Below, piece by piece: positions 47,120 to 55,809 of a DNA stretch of 64,000 nt. This DNA is from Streptomyces sp. A1136 (GTDB lineage Bacteria > Actinomycetota > Actinomycetes > Streptomycetales > Streptomycetaceae), in NCBI RefSeq assembly GCF_004795055.1, contig NZ_SSBJ01000020.1, positions 90,389 to 154,388 on the forward strand, written 5' to 3'. The notes under the pieces are model-generated. The model ran no database searches. It saw only the letters and a program-made list of their open reading frames with translations, and had not been told where the DNA came from. Position numbers and translations under genes: made by a program. Position 1 is the stretch's first letter. Every line of letters begins with the position of its first letter.

Positions 47120-49318
47120 TCACCGCGGCTGTTCCCCCGAGGCCGCCGCGAGCGCCCGCAACAGGCCCGCCAGCCGGGTCGTGCGCGGCTTGGGTGGTAC
47201 GTCGGCCACCGCGCGCGCCAGCGCCTGGTCGACGCCGTGCACCACGGACAGGTGTCGCTCGGCGCGGCCGAAGGCGGTGTACACCCAATCCCGGGACAGC
47301 GCGTCCGCCGCGTCCCCGGGCAGCACCACGACCACCGCCGGCCACCGGGCGCCCACGGCCTGGTGCCCGGTCACGGCCCAGCCGTGCCGGACCGCCGACT
47401 CCACCCGCTCCTTCGGTACGACCAGGCCGGCGCCCCCGACCTCCAGCCGAAGCCCCTGCGCGTCGGCCGACACGACCCGGGCCGGCAGGGCCCGCCCGGG
47501 CGCGGGCACGTACACCACCTTGTCGCCGGGGTCGAAGCCGCCGAACCGGCCCGGGCCGGGGTTCAGCCGCTCCTTGAGGGCGGCGTTCAGCGCCCGGGTC
47601 CCGGCCGAACCGCCGTGGCCCGGGGTGATCACCCGCACGTCCTGCGCCGGAATCCCGAAGGCGCGCGGCACCGACTCCGCCACCAACTGGACCGTGCGGT
47701 GCACGGCCTCGCCGGCGTCCCGCACCGGGACGATGACGACCTCCTTGCCGGGGGCGTCGACCTGGTTCAGCTCCCCGACGCCGATGCCCGACACCAACTC
47801 GCCCAGCGGACCGGCGTCCGGGACGCGGGAGACGACCTGCGGGCAGGTCCGGGCCGCCAGGACATCGGCGAACACCCGGCCCGGCCCCGCGGAACCCAGT
47901 ACGGCGGGGTCCCCGGACAACACCAGTCGGGCCCCGTCGGGCACCGACTCCACCAGTGCGGCCGCGCTCTCCACGTCCAGTTGGGGCGCGTCCAGCACGA
48001 TGAGGAGGTCCAGCGCGAACTGCCCGTCGGCATCCCGCCCGGGCCCCTCGGTCCCGTCGAGCAGGCCGGCCACGCTGACGGCGCCTTCCGCCGGGGCGTG
48101 CGCGGCCAGAGCGGCCCGCAGGCCGAGCCGGCGCGCGGCCGCCAGCAGGGCCGCCGGTTCGGCGCGGGCCGCCTCGCCGCCGCTGTGCGTGACCAGGCCG
48201 TGGCCGGAGACGGCCCGGATCAGCTCGGCGCCGAGCGGCCCGGCGGCGGCCTCCTCCCAGTCCGCGGGGCCGGCGAAGGTGTTGGCCAGCCGGGCCAGTC
48301 CGTCCGCCAGGCTCTCCTCGGCCAGTGCGTAGCCCTCCAGCCCCACGAGGACCGTGCCCGGCGGCTCCTCCTGCCCCTCTTGTCCGTCCCCTCCGTCCTC
48401 CCGGGCCTGCGCGGACGCGGCGTCGGCCGACGGTTCGTGGAAGACCAGGACGGCGCCCTCGCCGATGGCCTGTTCCAGGGCTCCGGCCGGGTCGGGCACG
48501 CCGTACTGGGCCAGCGCCTTCCGCAACACGGGGGCTTCCAGGGCGGTGTGCCCCTTGAGCGCTGCCCGGGTCAGCAGCCAACCGACCAGGGCGCCGCCGC
48601 GGCGCTCGTCCCCGGGGCCGGCTTCGGGGCCCAGCAGGGCGCGGGCGAAGCCGTCGGCCTGGGTGGGGCGGACCCCGGCCACGCTCAGCAGCCGCCAGGG
48701 GTTCTCGGTGAGCTGCTCGGCGGCGCCCTCGCCGAGCGCGGTGGCGGCCTCCTCGGCCAGTGCCTCGGGGGCGCCGGCCCGGGCCAGCACGGCCCGTACG
48801 CCCTCGACGTCGCCGGGCGCGGTGACCGGCGCGGGTCCGCGGGGCTGCGGGGGAGTGGGCGCGGCGGCCTTGCGCGGCGCGGCCGGGGCGTCGTCGAAGT
48901 AGGTGGTGGGGGGCTTGGCGCCGCTCTCGACCGCCCGTACCGCCGCGAGCAGGTCGGCGGCCGTTCCGCTGAGCTTCGCGCCGGCCTCGACGGGTGCCTG
49001 CCGCTCCGCCTTCCGCCGGGCGATCCGCTCCCGCTCGATCTTCTGTGCGGCGAGCTCCGCCTGCGCCTCGCTGAGCTCGGGCTTGGCGCCCTCCCCCGTT
49101 GGCCCGTCCGCGCCCGCCGCACCCTCGGCGTCCGCTTCTCCCGTTTCCTCCGCGTCGGCGGAGGTGTCCGCCTCGTCCGCGTCGGCGGAGGTGTCCGCCG
49201 ACGACACCGCGGCGTCCTGCCCGGAGGGTTGCGGGGCGCGCGCGCCCTCGACCGCCTCGGCCTCCGGGCCGGGGTTCTCCGGTTCGTCCGCGGCGGTGGC
49301 GGCGGGGTCGGTGCTCAC
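47120..49318 (-). CDS. RecD2-like helix-hairpin-helix protein with eroded ATPase motifs
   Basis: A 732-residue protein with a GTG start. An acidic disordered leader (1-80) is followed by a helix-hairpin-helix region (about 165-240) and a RecD2/UvrD-like helicase core. Architecture landmarks survive, such as LVLSGDPAVLGSAGPGRVFADVLA and the C-terminal VYTAFGRAERHLSVVHG (679-695). However, where RecD2 has a Walker A loop (GGPGTGKT) this protein reads HSGGEAARAEP (about 372-382). The Walker B position is VLDAPQ instead of a DE pair, and the HKSQGSE motif reads HQAVGAR. It should not hydrolyse ATP. It is coupled to the preceding aldo/keto reductase by a 4-bp overlap. Confidence 0.85.
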   Translation of the reverse strand: MSTDPAATAADEPENPGPEAEAVEGARAPQPSGQDAAVSSADTSADADEADTSADAEETGEADAEGAAGADGPTGEGAKPELSEAQAELAAQKIERERIARRKAERQAPVEAGAKLSGTAADLLAAVRAVESGAKPPTTYFDDAPAAPRKAAAPTPPQPRGPAPVTAPGDVEGVRAVLARAGAPEALAEEAATALGEGAAEQLTENPWRLLSVAGVRPTQADGFARALLGPEAGPGDERRGGALVGWLLTRAALKGHTALEAPVLRKALAQYGVPDPAGALEQAIGEGAVLVFHEPSADAASAQAREDGGDGQEGQEEPPGTVLVGLEGYALAEESLADGLARLANTFAGPADWEEAAAGPLGAELIRAVSGHGLVTHSGGEAARAEPAALLAAARRLGLRAALAAHAPAEGAVSVAGLLDGTEGPGRDADGQFALDLLIVLDAPQLDVESAAALVESVPDGARLVLSGDPAVLGSAGPGRVFADVLAARTCPQVVSRVPDAGPLGELVSGIGVGELNQVDAPGKEVVIVPVRDAGEAVHRTVQLVAESVPRAFGIPAQDVRVITPGHGGSAGTRALNAALKERLNPGPGRFGGFDPGDKVVYVPAPGRALPARVVSADAQGLRLEVGGAGLVVPKERVESAVRHGWAVTGHQAVGARWPAVVVVLPGDAADALSRDWVYTAFGRAERHLSVVHGVDQALARAVADVPPKPRTTRLAGLLRALAAASGEQPR

Positions 49319-50307
49319 AGCGTGCTCCAGTCCTGGTCGGGGTAGCGGTGCACGGGCGCCGACACGTCGTCCAGCGCCCGGCGGATCTCCTCCGGAAGAC
49401 TAAGGGCCTCCACCGACAGCGCCGCCCCGAGCTGCTCGGCCGTACGCGCGCCGACGATCGGCGCGACCACCCCCGGCCGGTCCCGCACCCACGCCAGCGC
49501 CACCTGTAGGGGGGTCACCGCCAACCCGTGCGCGGCCGTCGCCACCGCGTCCACGATCCGCCCCGACGCCTCGCCCAGGTACGGATCGACGAAGGCGGCC
49601 AGGGTCTGGGACCCGCCCCGCGAGTCCGCCGGGGTCCCGGCGCGGTACTTCCCCGTCAGCACCCCGCGCCCCAGGGGCGAGGACGGCAGCAGCCCCACGC
49701 CCAGGTCCAGCGCGGCCGGCAGCACCTCCCGCTCCACGCCCCGCTGGAGCAGCGAGTACTCCATCTGCGTGGAGGCGAGCCGGGTCCGGGTCCCGGGCGC
49801 CGCGAGCTGCCAGGTCGCGGCCTTCGCCAGTTGCCAGCCGCTGAACCCCGCCACCCCGGCGTACCGGGCCCGGCCGCTGGTGACGGCCAGGTCCAGCGCC
49901 TGGAGGGTCTCCTCCAGCGGCGTGTGCGGATCGAAGGCGTGCACCTGCCACAGGTCGACGTGATCGGTACCCAACCGGGCCAGTGAGGCGTCCAGCGCCG
50001 CCAACAGGTACCCGCGCGAGGCGTCGCACCGCCGGTCCGGGTCACGGACGGACCCCGACTTCGTCGCGATCACCAGCTCCCGGCGCGGCACGAGCTTGTC
50101 GACCAGTTGTCCGAGGAGGTACTCCGCCTCCCCGCCCCCGTACACGTCGGCGGTGTCGACGAGCGTGCCGCCCGCCTCCCAGAAGGTCTTCAACAGTTCT
50201 GCGGCGCCCGCCTCGTCCGGCCCCTCCGCGGACCGTCCCCAGGTCAGGGTGCCGAGGCCGATCCGGGACACGCGCAGGCCGGTGCGGCCGAGATGCCTCT
50301 GCTCCAT
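49315..50307 (-). CDS. Aldo/keto reductase
   Basis: A 330-residue NADPH-dependent reductase of the Kv-beta/Tas-like group. VSRIGLGTLTWG, GGTLVDTADVYGGGEAEYLLGQL (catalytic Asp and Tyr), LVIATKSG (catalytic Lys), LGTDHVDLWQVHAFDPHTPLEETLQALD and APIVGARTAEQLG are all present. It lies upstream of, and overlaps by 4 bp, the RecD2-like gene, an odd functional pairing. The substrate is unknown. Confidence 0.94.
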   Translation of the reverse strand: MEQRHLGRTGLRVSRIGLGTLTWGRSAEGPDEAGAAELLKTFWEAGGTLVDTADVYGGGEAEYLLGQLVDKLVPRRELVIATKSGSVRDPDRRCDASRGYLLAALDASLARLGTDHVDLWQVHAFDPHTPLEETLQALDLAVTSGRARYAGVAGFSGWQLAKAATWQLAAPGTRTRLASTQMEYSLLQRGVEREVLPAALDLGVGLLPSSPLGRGVLTGKYRAGTPADSRGGSQTLAAFVDPYLGEASGRIVDAVATAAHGLAVTPLQVALAWVRDRPGVVAPIVGARTAEQLGAALSVEALSLPEEIRRALDDVSAPVHRYPDQDWSTL

Positions 50308-50373
50308 GAGCGCTGAGACTACTGGGGCACTGCCGCGGACGACCGGGGCGCGCTACAGTCCCCGCAGACCTAC

Positions 50374-50390
50374 GTTACTGATCGGTAAAC
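50374..50390. promoter_or_regulatory. Palindrome upstream of the F420-type oxidoreductase
   Basis: GTTACTGATCGGTAAAC contains TTACYGATCRGTAA with one imperfect pair, a TetR-type symmetry. It is 18 bp before the start codon and lies between the divergent aldo/keto reductase and oxidoreductase genes. Confidence 0.45.
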
Positions 50391-50407
50391 CGGTAAGGGG
50401 ACGACTC

Positions 50408-51457
50408 ATGCGGCTCGGCATCAATCTCGGTTACTGGGGTGCGGGCATGGACGGCGACAACCTCGCCGTCGCCCAGGAGGCCGACCGCCTCGGCTACGAC
50501 GTCTGCTGGGCGGCCGAGGCCTACGGTTCCGACGCCGCCACGGTGCTGGCCTGGGTCGCCGCCCAGACCGAGCGGATCGACGTCGGCTCGGCGATCTTCC
50601 AGATCCCGGCCCGTCAGCCCGCGATGACGGCGATGACCGCCGCCACCCTCGACTCCCTCACCAAGGGCCGCTTCCGGCTCGGCCTCGGCGTCTCCGGGCC
50701 GCAGGTCTCCGAGGGCTGGTACGGCGTCAAGTTCGACAAGCCGCTCGCCCGCACCCGCGAGTACGTGGAGATCGTCCGCAAGGCCATGAGCCGCGAGCGC
50801 CTCTCCTACGACGGGCAGCACTGGACCCTCCCGCTGCCCGGCGGCCCCGGCAAGCCGATCAAGCTGACCGTGCACCCCGAGCGCGAACATATCCCGCTGT
50901 ACATCGCGGCCATCGGACCGAAGAACCTGGAGCAGACCGGCGAGATCGCCGACGGCGCCCTGTTGATCTTCCCCGCCGCCGAGCACCTGGAGGAGACGGC
51001 CCTGCGCCACATCCGGGCCGGCCGCGAGAAGGCCGGGCTGACGATGGACGGCTTCGACGTCTGTCCCACCGTCCCGCTCGCCGTCGGCGAGGACGTGGGC
51101 GCCCTCGCCGACACGTTCCGCCCGTATACGGCGCTGTACGTCGGCGGGATGGGCAGCCCCAAGCAGAACTTCTACAACCAACTCGCGCAGCGCATGGGAT
51201 ACGAGAAGGAGGCCGCCGAGATCCAGGGCAAGTACCTGGGCGGCGACAAGGCGGGCGCCGCCGCCGCGGTCCCGCACTCCCTGATCGACTCGACGACCCT
51301 GCTCGGTTCCGTGGAGCGGATCGCCGACGGTATGCGCGCCTACGCCGACGCCGGGGTCACCACCCTGACGCTCGCACCGGCCGGTTTCACGCTCGACGAG
51401 CGGATCACCGCCCTGCGGGCCGGGGTGGAGGCCCTGGAGCACGCCGGTCTGGCCTGA
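50408..51457 (+). CDS. LLM-class F420-dependent oxidoreductase
   Basis: A 349-residue luciferase-like barrel protein: MRLGINLGYWGAGMDGDNLAVAQEADRLGYDVCWAAEAYGSDAATVLAWVAAQTERIDVGSAIFQIPARQPAMTAMTAATLDSLTKGRFRLGLGVSGPQVSEGWYG. This N-terminal half is diagnostic of the F420-dependent (MSMEG_2256-like) branch. The cofactor is presumably F420, since actinobacteria make it. The substrate is unknown. Divergent from the aldo/keto reductase, and followed by a strong terminator. Confidence 0.94.
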   Translation: MRLGINLGYWGAGMDGDNLAVAQEADRLGYDVCWAAEAYGSDAATVLAWVAAQTERIDVGSAIFQIPARQPAMTAMTAATLDSLTKGRFRLGLGVSGPQVSEGWYGVKFDKPLARTREYVEIVRKAMSRERLSYDGQHWTLPLPGGPGKPIKLTVHPEREHIPLYIAAIGPKNLEQTGEIADGALLIFPAAEHLEETALRHIRAGREKAGLTMDGFDVCPTVPLAVGEDVGALADTFRPYTALYVGGMGSPKQNFYNQLAQRMGYEKEAAEIQGKYLGGDKAGAAAAVPHSLIDSTTLLGSVERIADGMRAYADAGVTTLTLAPAGFTLDERITALRAGVEALEHAGLA

Positions 51458-51530
51458 GGAACGCCCTGCGGCCGTGGTGGGGGCTCGGGGGGTCTTCCCC
51501 GCCACGGCCGACACAACCAACAACGCTCGG

Positions 51531-51561
51531 GGCGGCCCCGGGGTTACGCCCCGGGGCCGCC
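51531..51561 (+). terminator. Intrinsic terminator after the LLM oxidoreductase
   Basis: GGCGGCCCCGGGG (51531-51543) and CCCCGGGGCCGCC (51549-51561) form a perfect 13-bp stem with a 5-base loop, 73 bp after the stop. Confidence 0.8.
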
Positions 51562-51638
51562 GCCTTCGCTTCGTTCATTCGGCCGAGTCCCACCACCCAT
51601 CGGTTGCCCGGCCGCCGCATCCGTCCTTGACTCGGAAC

Positions 51639-52427
51639 ATGCTCTCTGCCCGCAGCCTGTTCCAGGAGATCGTCGACCACGACGACTCCTTCCAACTGTT
51701 CTGTTCCATCGCCGCCAGCGGGGAGTCCCAGGGCGGCTGGGAGAACGGCCGGATCGCCGCCCTCGTCCCCGAAGGCATGCGCCACCTCGCCCCCAAGATC
51801 ACCCGTCACGGCGCCGACGAGGACAAACACGGGCGGATCTTCCGGGCCCTGCTGCGCAACCGGGGCCTGCCCTCCGTCCCGGTCCCGCCGGAGACGGACT
51901 ACACCATGCTGCTGGAACGCCGCGGCATCGGCCTGGCCCACGAGAAGCTGCGCCGGGAGGAGCCGCTGACCGAGGAGGACATCGTCGTCTACCTCGCGCA
52001 CAGCCGCGTCACCGAACAGCGGGCGGCCGAGCAGATGGACATGCTGGTCAAGTACTTCGGGGACCACCCCGAGGTCGGCAAGGCCATCCGCATGATCAGC
52101 CACGACGAGGACAACCACCTCGCCTACTGCCACGAGGAACTGCTGGCCATGGCCCGCGCCGGCCACGGCCGGACCATCCAGCGGGTGCTCCGCGACAGCG
52201 CCCTCGCCGAGATCCGTGTCTACCGGGACGTGAGCCTCGCCGTCACGGACCACATGGGCCGACTGCTGGGATGGCCCGCCCCCAAGGCGGCCGCCCTCGC
52301 CGCGGGAATCCGCGGGATGTACGCCTACGAACGGTTCAGCGGCTGGCACCGCATGGTCGGTCTGCGCATGCCCCTGCGACGCGACGCGCTGGGCGGCCTG
52401 CCGGCCGGCACCCCGGGCTACGCCTGA
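51639..52427 (+). CDS. Ferritin-like di-iron domain protein
   Basis: A 262-residue helical protein. Repeated acidic-His motifs fit a di-iron four-helix bundle: HGADEDKHGRIFRALL, HSRVTEQRAAEQMDMLVKYF and HDEDNHLAYCHEELL, which give the ExxH-type ligand pairs. The C-terminal 70 residues are outside the bundle. Sequences of this type are annotated as ferritin-like domain-containing proteins of unknown function in actinobacteria. No ribosome site is obvious before ATG 51639. Confidence 0.83.
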   Translation: MLSARSLFQEIVDHDDSFQLFCSIAASGESQGGWENGRIAALVPEGMRHLAPKITRHGADEDKHGRIFRALLRNRGLPSVPVPPETDYTMLLERRGIGLAHEKLRREEPLTEEDIVVYLAHSRVTEQRAAEQMDMLVKYFGDHPEVGKAIRMISHDEDNHLAYCHEELLAMARAGHGRTIQRVLRDSALAEIRVYRDVSLAVTDHMGRLLGWPAPKAAALAAGIRGMYAYERFSGWHRMVGLRMPLRRDALGGLPAGTPGYA

Positions 52428-52468
52428 CCGGCCGGGGGCGCGACCGGAAGCGCCGCCGACGACGGGGC

Positions 52469-53470
52469 CTAGAGCCAGCCGCGGCGCTTGAACAGCCGGT
52501 GCAGCCCCAGGCAGGCGGCCGCCATGACCACCAGCACCGCCGGATATCCCCAGCTCTGCCGGAGTTCCGGCATGTGTTCGAAGTTCATCCCGTAGATCCC
52601 CGCCACCATCGTGGGGACGGCCGCCATCGCCGCCCAGGCGGAGATCTTGCGCATGTCGTCGTTCTGCCGGACGCCCATCTGCGCCAGGTGCGCCGACAGC
52701 GCGTCCGACAGCAGCCGGTCCAGTCCCTCGATGTACTCGTTCGCCTTGGTCAGGTGGTCGGCGACGTCGCGGAAGAAGGGCTGGGCGCGCTCATGCACGA
52801 ACGGCACGTCCCCGAAGGCCAGCCGGTCCATGGGCTGGAGCAGCGGGCTCGTGGCCCGGCGGAACTCCAGCACCTGCCGCTTGAAACCGTAGATCCGGGC
52901 GGCTGTCGTCTTCGTGTTCCGGCTGTCCGTGGCGCTCGGGGCGAACACCTCGGCCTCCAACTCCTCCAGGTCCACCTGGAGCTCCGCCGCCACCTCGATG
53001 TAGTGGTCCACCACCGCGTCCGACACCGCGTACAGCACCGCCGTCGGCCCGTGCCGCAGCACCTCCGGGTCCTGCTCCAGGCGCCGGCGTACGGCGGCGA
53101 GCGCGGCCCCCTCGCCGTGCCGGACCGTCACCACGAAGGAGTCGCCGATGAACACCATCAGCTCGCCCGTGGTCACCGTGTCGGTGTCGTCGTCGTACAC
53201 GACCGGCTTGAGGACGACGAAGAGCGAATCGTCGTAGACCTCCAGCTTGGGGCGCTGGTGCGCGGTCAGCGCGTCCTCCACCGCCAGCCTGTGCAGCCCG
53301 AACTCTCGGCTGACGTGCTCGAATTCCTCCTCCGTGGGTTCGTACATCCCGATCCACAAGAAGGCGTCACCCGTCGCCCGCGCCTCGGCGAGGGCATCCG
53401 AGAAGTCCTCGGGGGCCTCGGAGCGGCGGCCGTCCCGGTACATCGCGCAGTCGACTATCACGCGGGGCAT
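52469..53470 (-). CDS. corA: CorA-type magnesium/cobalt transporter
   Basis: A 333-residue channel. A long cytoplasmic domain (VIVDCAMYRDGRRSEAPEDFSDAL, WIGMYEPTEEEFEHVSREFGLHRLAVEDALTAHQRPKLEVYDDSLFVVLKPV) precedes the stalk helix and two C-terminal membrane helices. The selectivity motif YGMNFEHMPEL is intact between them, and the tail is basic (LFKRRGWL). The ATG at 53470 gives a normal N-terminus. It mediates Mg2+ uptake along the membrane potential. Confidence 0.96.
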   Translation of the reverse strand: MPRVIVDCAMYRDGRRSEAPEDFSDALAEARATGDAFLWIGMYEPTEEEFEHVSREFGLHRLAVEDALTAHQRPKLEVYDDSLFVVLKPVVYDDDTDTVTTGELMVFIGDSFVVTVRHGEGAALAAVRRRLEQDPEVLRHGPTAVLYAVSDAVVDHYIEVAAELQVDLEELEAEVFAPSATDSRNTKTTAARIYGFKRQVLEFRRATSPLLQPMDRLAFGDVPFVHERAQPFFRDVADHLTKANEYIEGLDRLLSDALSAHLAQMGVRQNDDMRKISAWAAMAAVPTMVAGIYGMNFEHMPELRQSWGYPAVLVVMAAACLGLHRLFKRRGWL

Positions 53471-53525
53471 TCTCCCTCCCTCCGCCCCCCACCCGCACAC
53501 CGCCACGACCGCTTAAGGTGGCCCC

Positions 53526-54215
53526 ATGGCCACGCTGATCCTCGTACGGCACGGGCGGTCCACCGCCAACACCGCGGGTTTGCTCGCCGGATGGACCCCG
53601 GGAGTGAGCCTGGACGAACGCGGAGCCGAGCAGGCCGCCGCGCTGCCCGGACGCCTCGACGGGGTACCGCTCGCCACCGTGGTCAGCAGCCCGTTGGAGC
53701 GCTGTCGGCAAACCCTCGCCCCGCTGCTCGCCGCCCGCCCCGGCCTGAGCCTGCACACCGACGAGCGGATCGGCGAATGCCACTACGGCGACTGGTCCGG
53801 CCGCAAACTCTCCGAACTCGCCGACGAGCCCCTGATGAAGATCGTCCAGCAGCACCCCTCCGCCGCCGCCTTCCCCGGCGGCGAGACCATGCGCGCCATG
53901 CAGGCCCGCGCCGTGGACGCCGTACGGGAGTGGAACGCGCGGGTCGAGGAGGAGCACGGCGCCGACGCCGTCTTCCTCATGTGCTCGCACGGAGACATCA
54001 TCAAGTCCCTCGTCGCGGACGCCCTCGGCATGCACCTCGACCTCTTCCAACGCATCCACGTCGACCCCTGCTCCGTCACCGCCATCCGCTACACCCCGAC
54101 CCGCCCCTTCCTGTTCCGCCTCGGCGACACCGGGGACTTCGCCGCCCTCGTGCCGCGCAAATCGCCCGAAGACGGCGGGGACGCCGTCGTGGGCGGCGGC
54201 GCGGGCGCGGCCTGA
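53526..54215 (+). CDS. Histidine phosphatase (MSMEG_4193 type)
   Basis: A 229-residue phosphoglycerate-mutase-fold protein. The catalytic RHG motif is in LILVRHGRSTANTAG, with Arg in SSPLERCRQTL, Glu in GECHYGDWSG and the second His in MCSHGDIIKSL. It belongs to the MSMEG_4193 subfamily always found in mycothiol-type operons. It is the first gene of a tight cluster with DUF3090, SCO1664-type and mshC genes, suggesting a role near mycothiol synthesis that is not established. Confidence 0.93.
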   Translation: MATLILVRHGRSTANTAGLLAGWTPGVSLDERGAEQAAALPGRLDGVPLATVVSSPLERCRQTLAPLLAARPGLSLHTDERIGECHYGDWSGRKLSELADEPLMKIVQQHPSAAAFPGGETMRAMQARAVDAVREWNARVEEEHGADAVFLMCSHGDIIKSLVADALGMHLDLFQRIHVDPCSVTAIRYTPTRPFLFRLGDTGDFAALVPRKSPEDGGDAVVGGGAGAA

Positions 54216-54298
54216 TCGAACGGCGCAGTAGGGTGGACGGGCCGATACAGGCAGCCCGCCCACGCCCCGCCCCTGCCACCGACACTTGGAGACTGGAC

Positions 54299-54889
54299 GT
54301 GCCCCGTCAGGTGTTCCTTTACGACCCGCCGGACCGCTTCGTGGCCGGCACGGTCGGTCTGCCTGGACGCCGTACGTTCTTCCTCCAGGCCTCCTCCGGC
54401 ACCCGCGTCACCAGCGTCTCCCTGGAGAAGACCCAGGTCGCCGCGCTGGCCGAGCGGATGGACGAACTGCTGGACGAGGTCGTACGGCGCACCGGCGGCA
54501 ACGCCCCGGTCCCCGCCGTGGCCTCGGCCGAGGCCGCCGACACCGCTCCGCTCGACGTGCCCGTCGAGGAGGAGTTCCGCGTCGGCACCATGGCCCTGGC
54601 CTGGGACGGCGAGGAACAGCGCATGATCGTCGAGGCGCAGGCGCTCGTCGAACTCGACGCCGACTCCGACGAGGACCTCGCCGAGGCGGAGGAACGCCTG
54701 CTCCAGGACGAGGAGAACGGCCCGCCGATGCTGCGCGTGCGCCTCTCCGGAGTCCAGGCCCGCGCCTTCGCCAAGCGGGCCCTGGACGTGGTCAACGCCG
54801 GCCGGCCGCCGTGCCCGCTGTGCAGCCTGCCCCTCGACCCGGAAGGGCACGTGTGTCCCCGCCAGAACGGCTACCGGCGCCAGGTGTGA
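54299..54889 (+). CDS. DUF3090-family protein
   Basis: A 196-residue protein with a GTG start preceded by TGGAG. It begins PRQVFLYDPPDRFVAGTVGLPGRRTFFLQASSGTRVTSVSLEKTQVAALAERMDELLDEV, the DUF3090 signature, and ends with a zinc-ribbon-like CPLCSLPLDPEGHVCP. Its function is unknown, but it is a constant member of this actinobacterial cluster. The stop codon overlaps the next start. Confidence 0.94.
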   Translation: MPRQVFLYDPPDRFVAGTVGLPGRRTFFLQASSGTRVTSVSLEKTQVAALAERMDELLDEVVRRTGGNAPVPAVASAEAADTAPLDVPVEEEFRVGTMALAWDGEEQRMIVEAQALVELDADSDEDLAEAEERLLQDEENGPPMLRVRLSGVQARAFAKRALDVVNAGRPPCPLCSLPLDPEGHVCPRQNGYRRQV

Positions 54890-55689
54890 GCGTCGTGAAC
54901 CCGACCGAGGAACTGCTCGCCAGGGGCGAGCTCACCGTCCGGGGCCGTATCGCCGAGGCCTCCAACGCCGTCCTGCTGTGCACCGTGACCCACGAGGGCG
55001 TCAGCGCCGAGTGCGTCTACAAGCCCGTCAAGGGCGAGCGGCCGTTGTGGGACTTCCCCGACGGCAACCTCGCCCGGCGCGAGCGCGCCGCCTACCTGGT
55101 CTCCGAGGCCACCGGCTGGGGCCTCGTACCCGAGACGGTGCTGCGCGAGGGCCCCTACGGCGAGGGCATGGTGCAACGCTGGATCGACGCCGGTGACACC
55201 CCCGAGGAAGGGCTCCTGGCGCTCGTCGAGGGCGACGAGGCCGGGGACGGCTGGAAGCCCGTCGCCCTCGCCGAGGTGGGGGAGGGGCGCACCGCCCTGC
55301 TCGTGCACGCGGACGACCCGAGGCTGCGCCGGCTCGCGGTCCTCGACGCCGTCATCAACAACGCCGACCGCAAGGGCGGCCACCTGTTGCCCGCCCCCGA
55401 CGGCCGGCTCTACGGCATCGACCACGGGGTGACGTTCCACGCCGACGACAAGCTGCGCACGCTGCTGTGGGGCTGGGCCGGCGAGCCCCTGACGGACGAG
55501 GCCCGGACCGTACTGGCCTCCCTCGCCTCCCAGCTGGCCGACGGCGGCCCCCTCGCCACCCGGCTGGCGGAACTGATCACGGCGGGCGAGCTGGCCGCCG
55601 TACGGGCCCGTGTGGCCCTCCTGCTGCGCGAGGGCACGCATCCCCGCCCGTCGGGACAGTGGCCCGCCATCCCCTGGCCACCGGTCTGA
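54886..55689 (+). CDS. SCO1664-family kinase-like protein
   Basis: A 267-residue protein. YKPVKGERPLWDFPDGNLARRERAAYLVSEATGWGLVPETVLREGPYGEGMVQ resembles a lipid- or protein-kinase N-lobe, and AVLDAVINNADRKGGHLLPAPDGRLYGIDHGVTFH has an HD-like catalytic loop with N and the IDHG metal site of PI3/4-kinase-like folds. It is the SCO1664 / TIGR03843 family. The substrate is unknown. GTG start coupled to the DUF3090 stop. Confidence 0.92.
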   Translation: MSVVNPTEELLARGELTVRGRIAEASNAVLLCTVTHEGVSAECVYKPVKGERPLWDFPDGNLARRERAAYLVSEATGWGLVPETVLREGPYGEGMVQRWIDAGDTPEEGLLALVEGDEAGDGWKPVALAEVGEGRTALLVHADDPRLRRLAVLDAVINNADRKGGHLLPAPDGRLYGIDHGVTFHADDKLRTLLWGWAGEPLTDEARTVLASLASQLADGGPLATRLAELITAGELAAVRARVALLLREGTHPRPSGQWPAIPWPPV

Positions 55690-55809
55690 ACCCCTCCCGC
55701 GCGTCGCGGCGGCCCAGGCACAGAACCGGCCGGACCGCAAGGGTGGCGATCAAGCCAACAGTGCTGGTCCGGTTCGATGACGGAACAACCGTCCGGTTAG
55801 TCTCGAAGC

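Noticed and set aside
52271..54298. Long forward frame extending upstream of the DUF3090 gene
   Set aside because: It runs antisense to corA and through the phosphatase gene; the GTG at 54299 with a ribosome site gives the family N-terminus.
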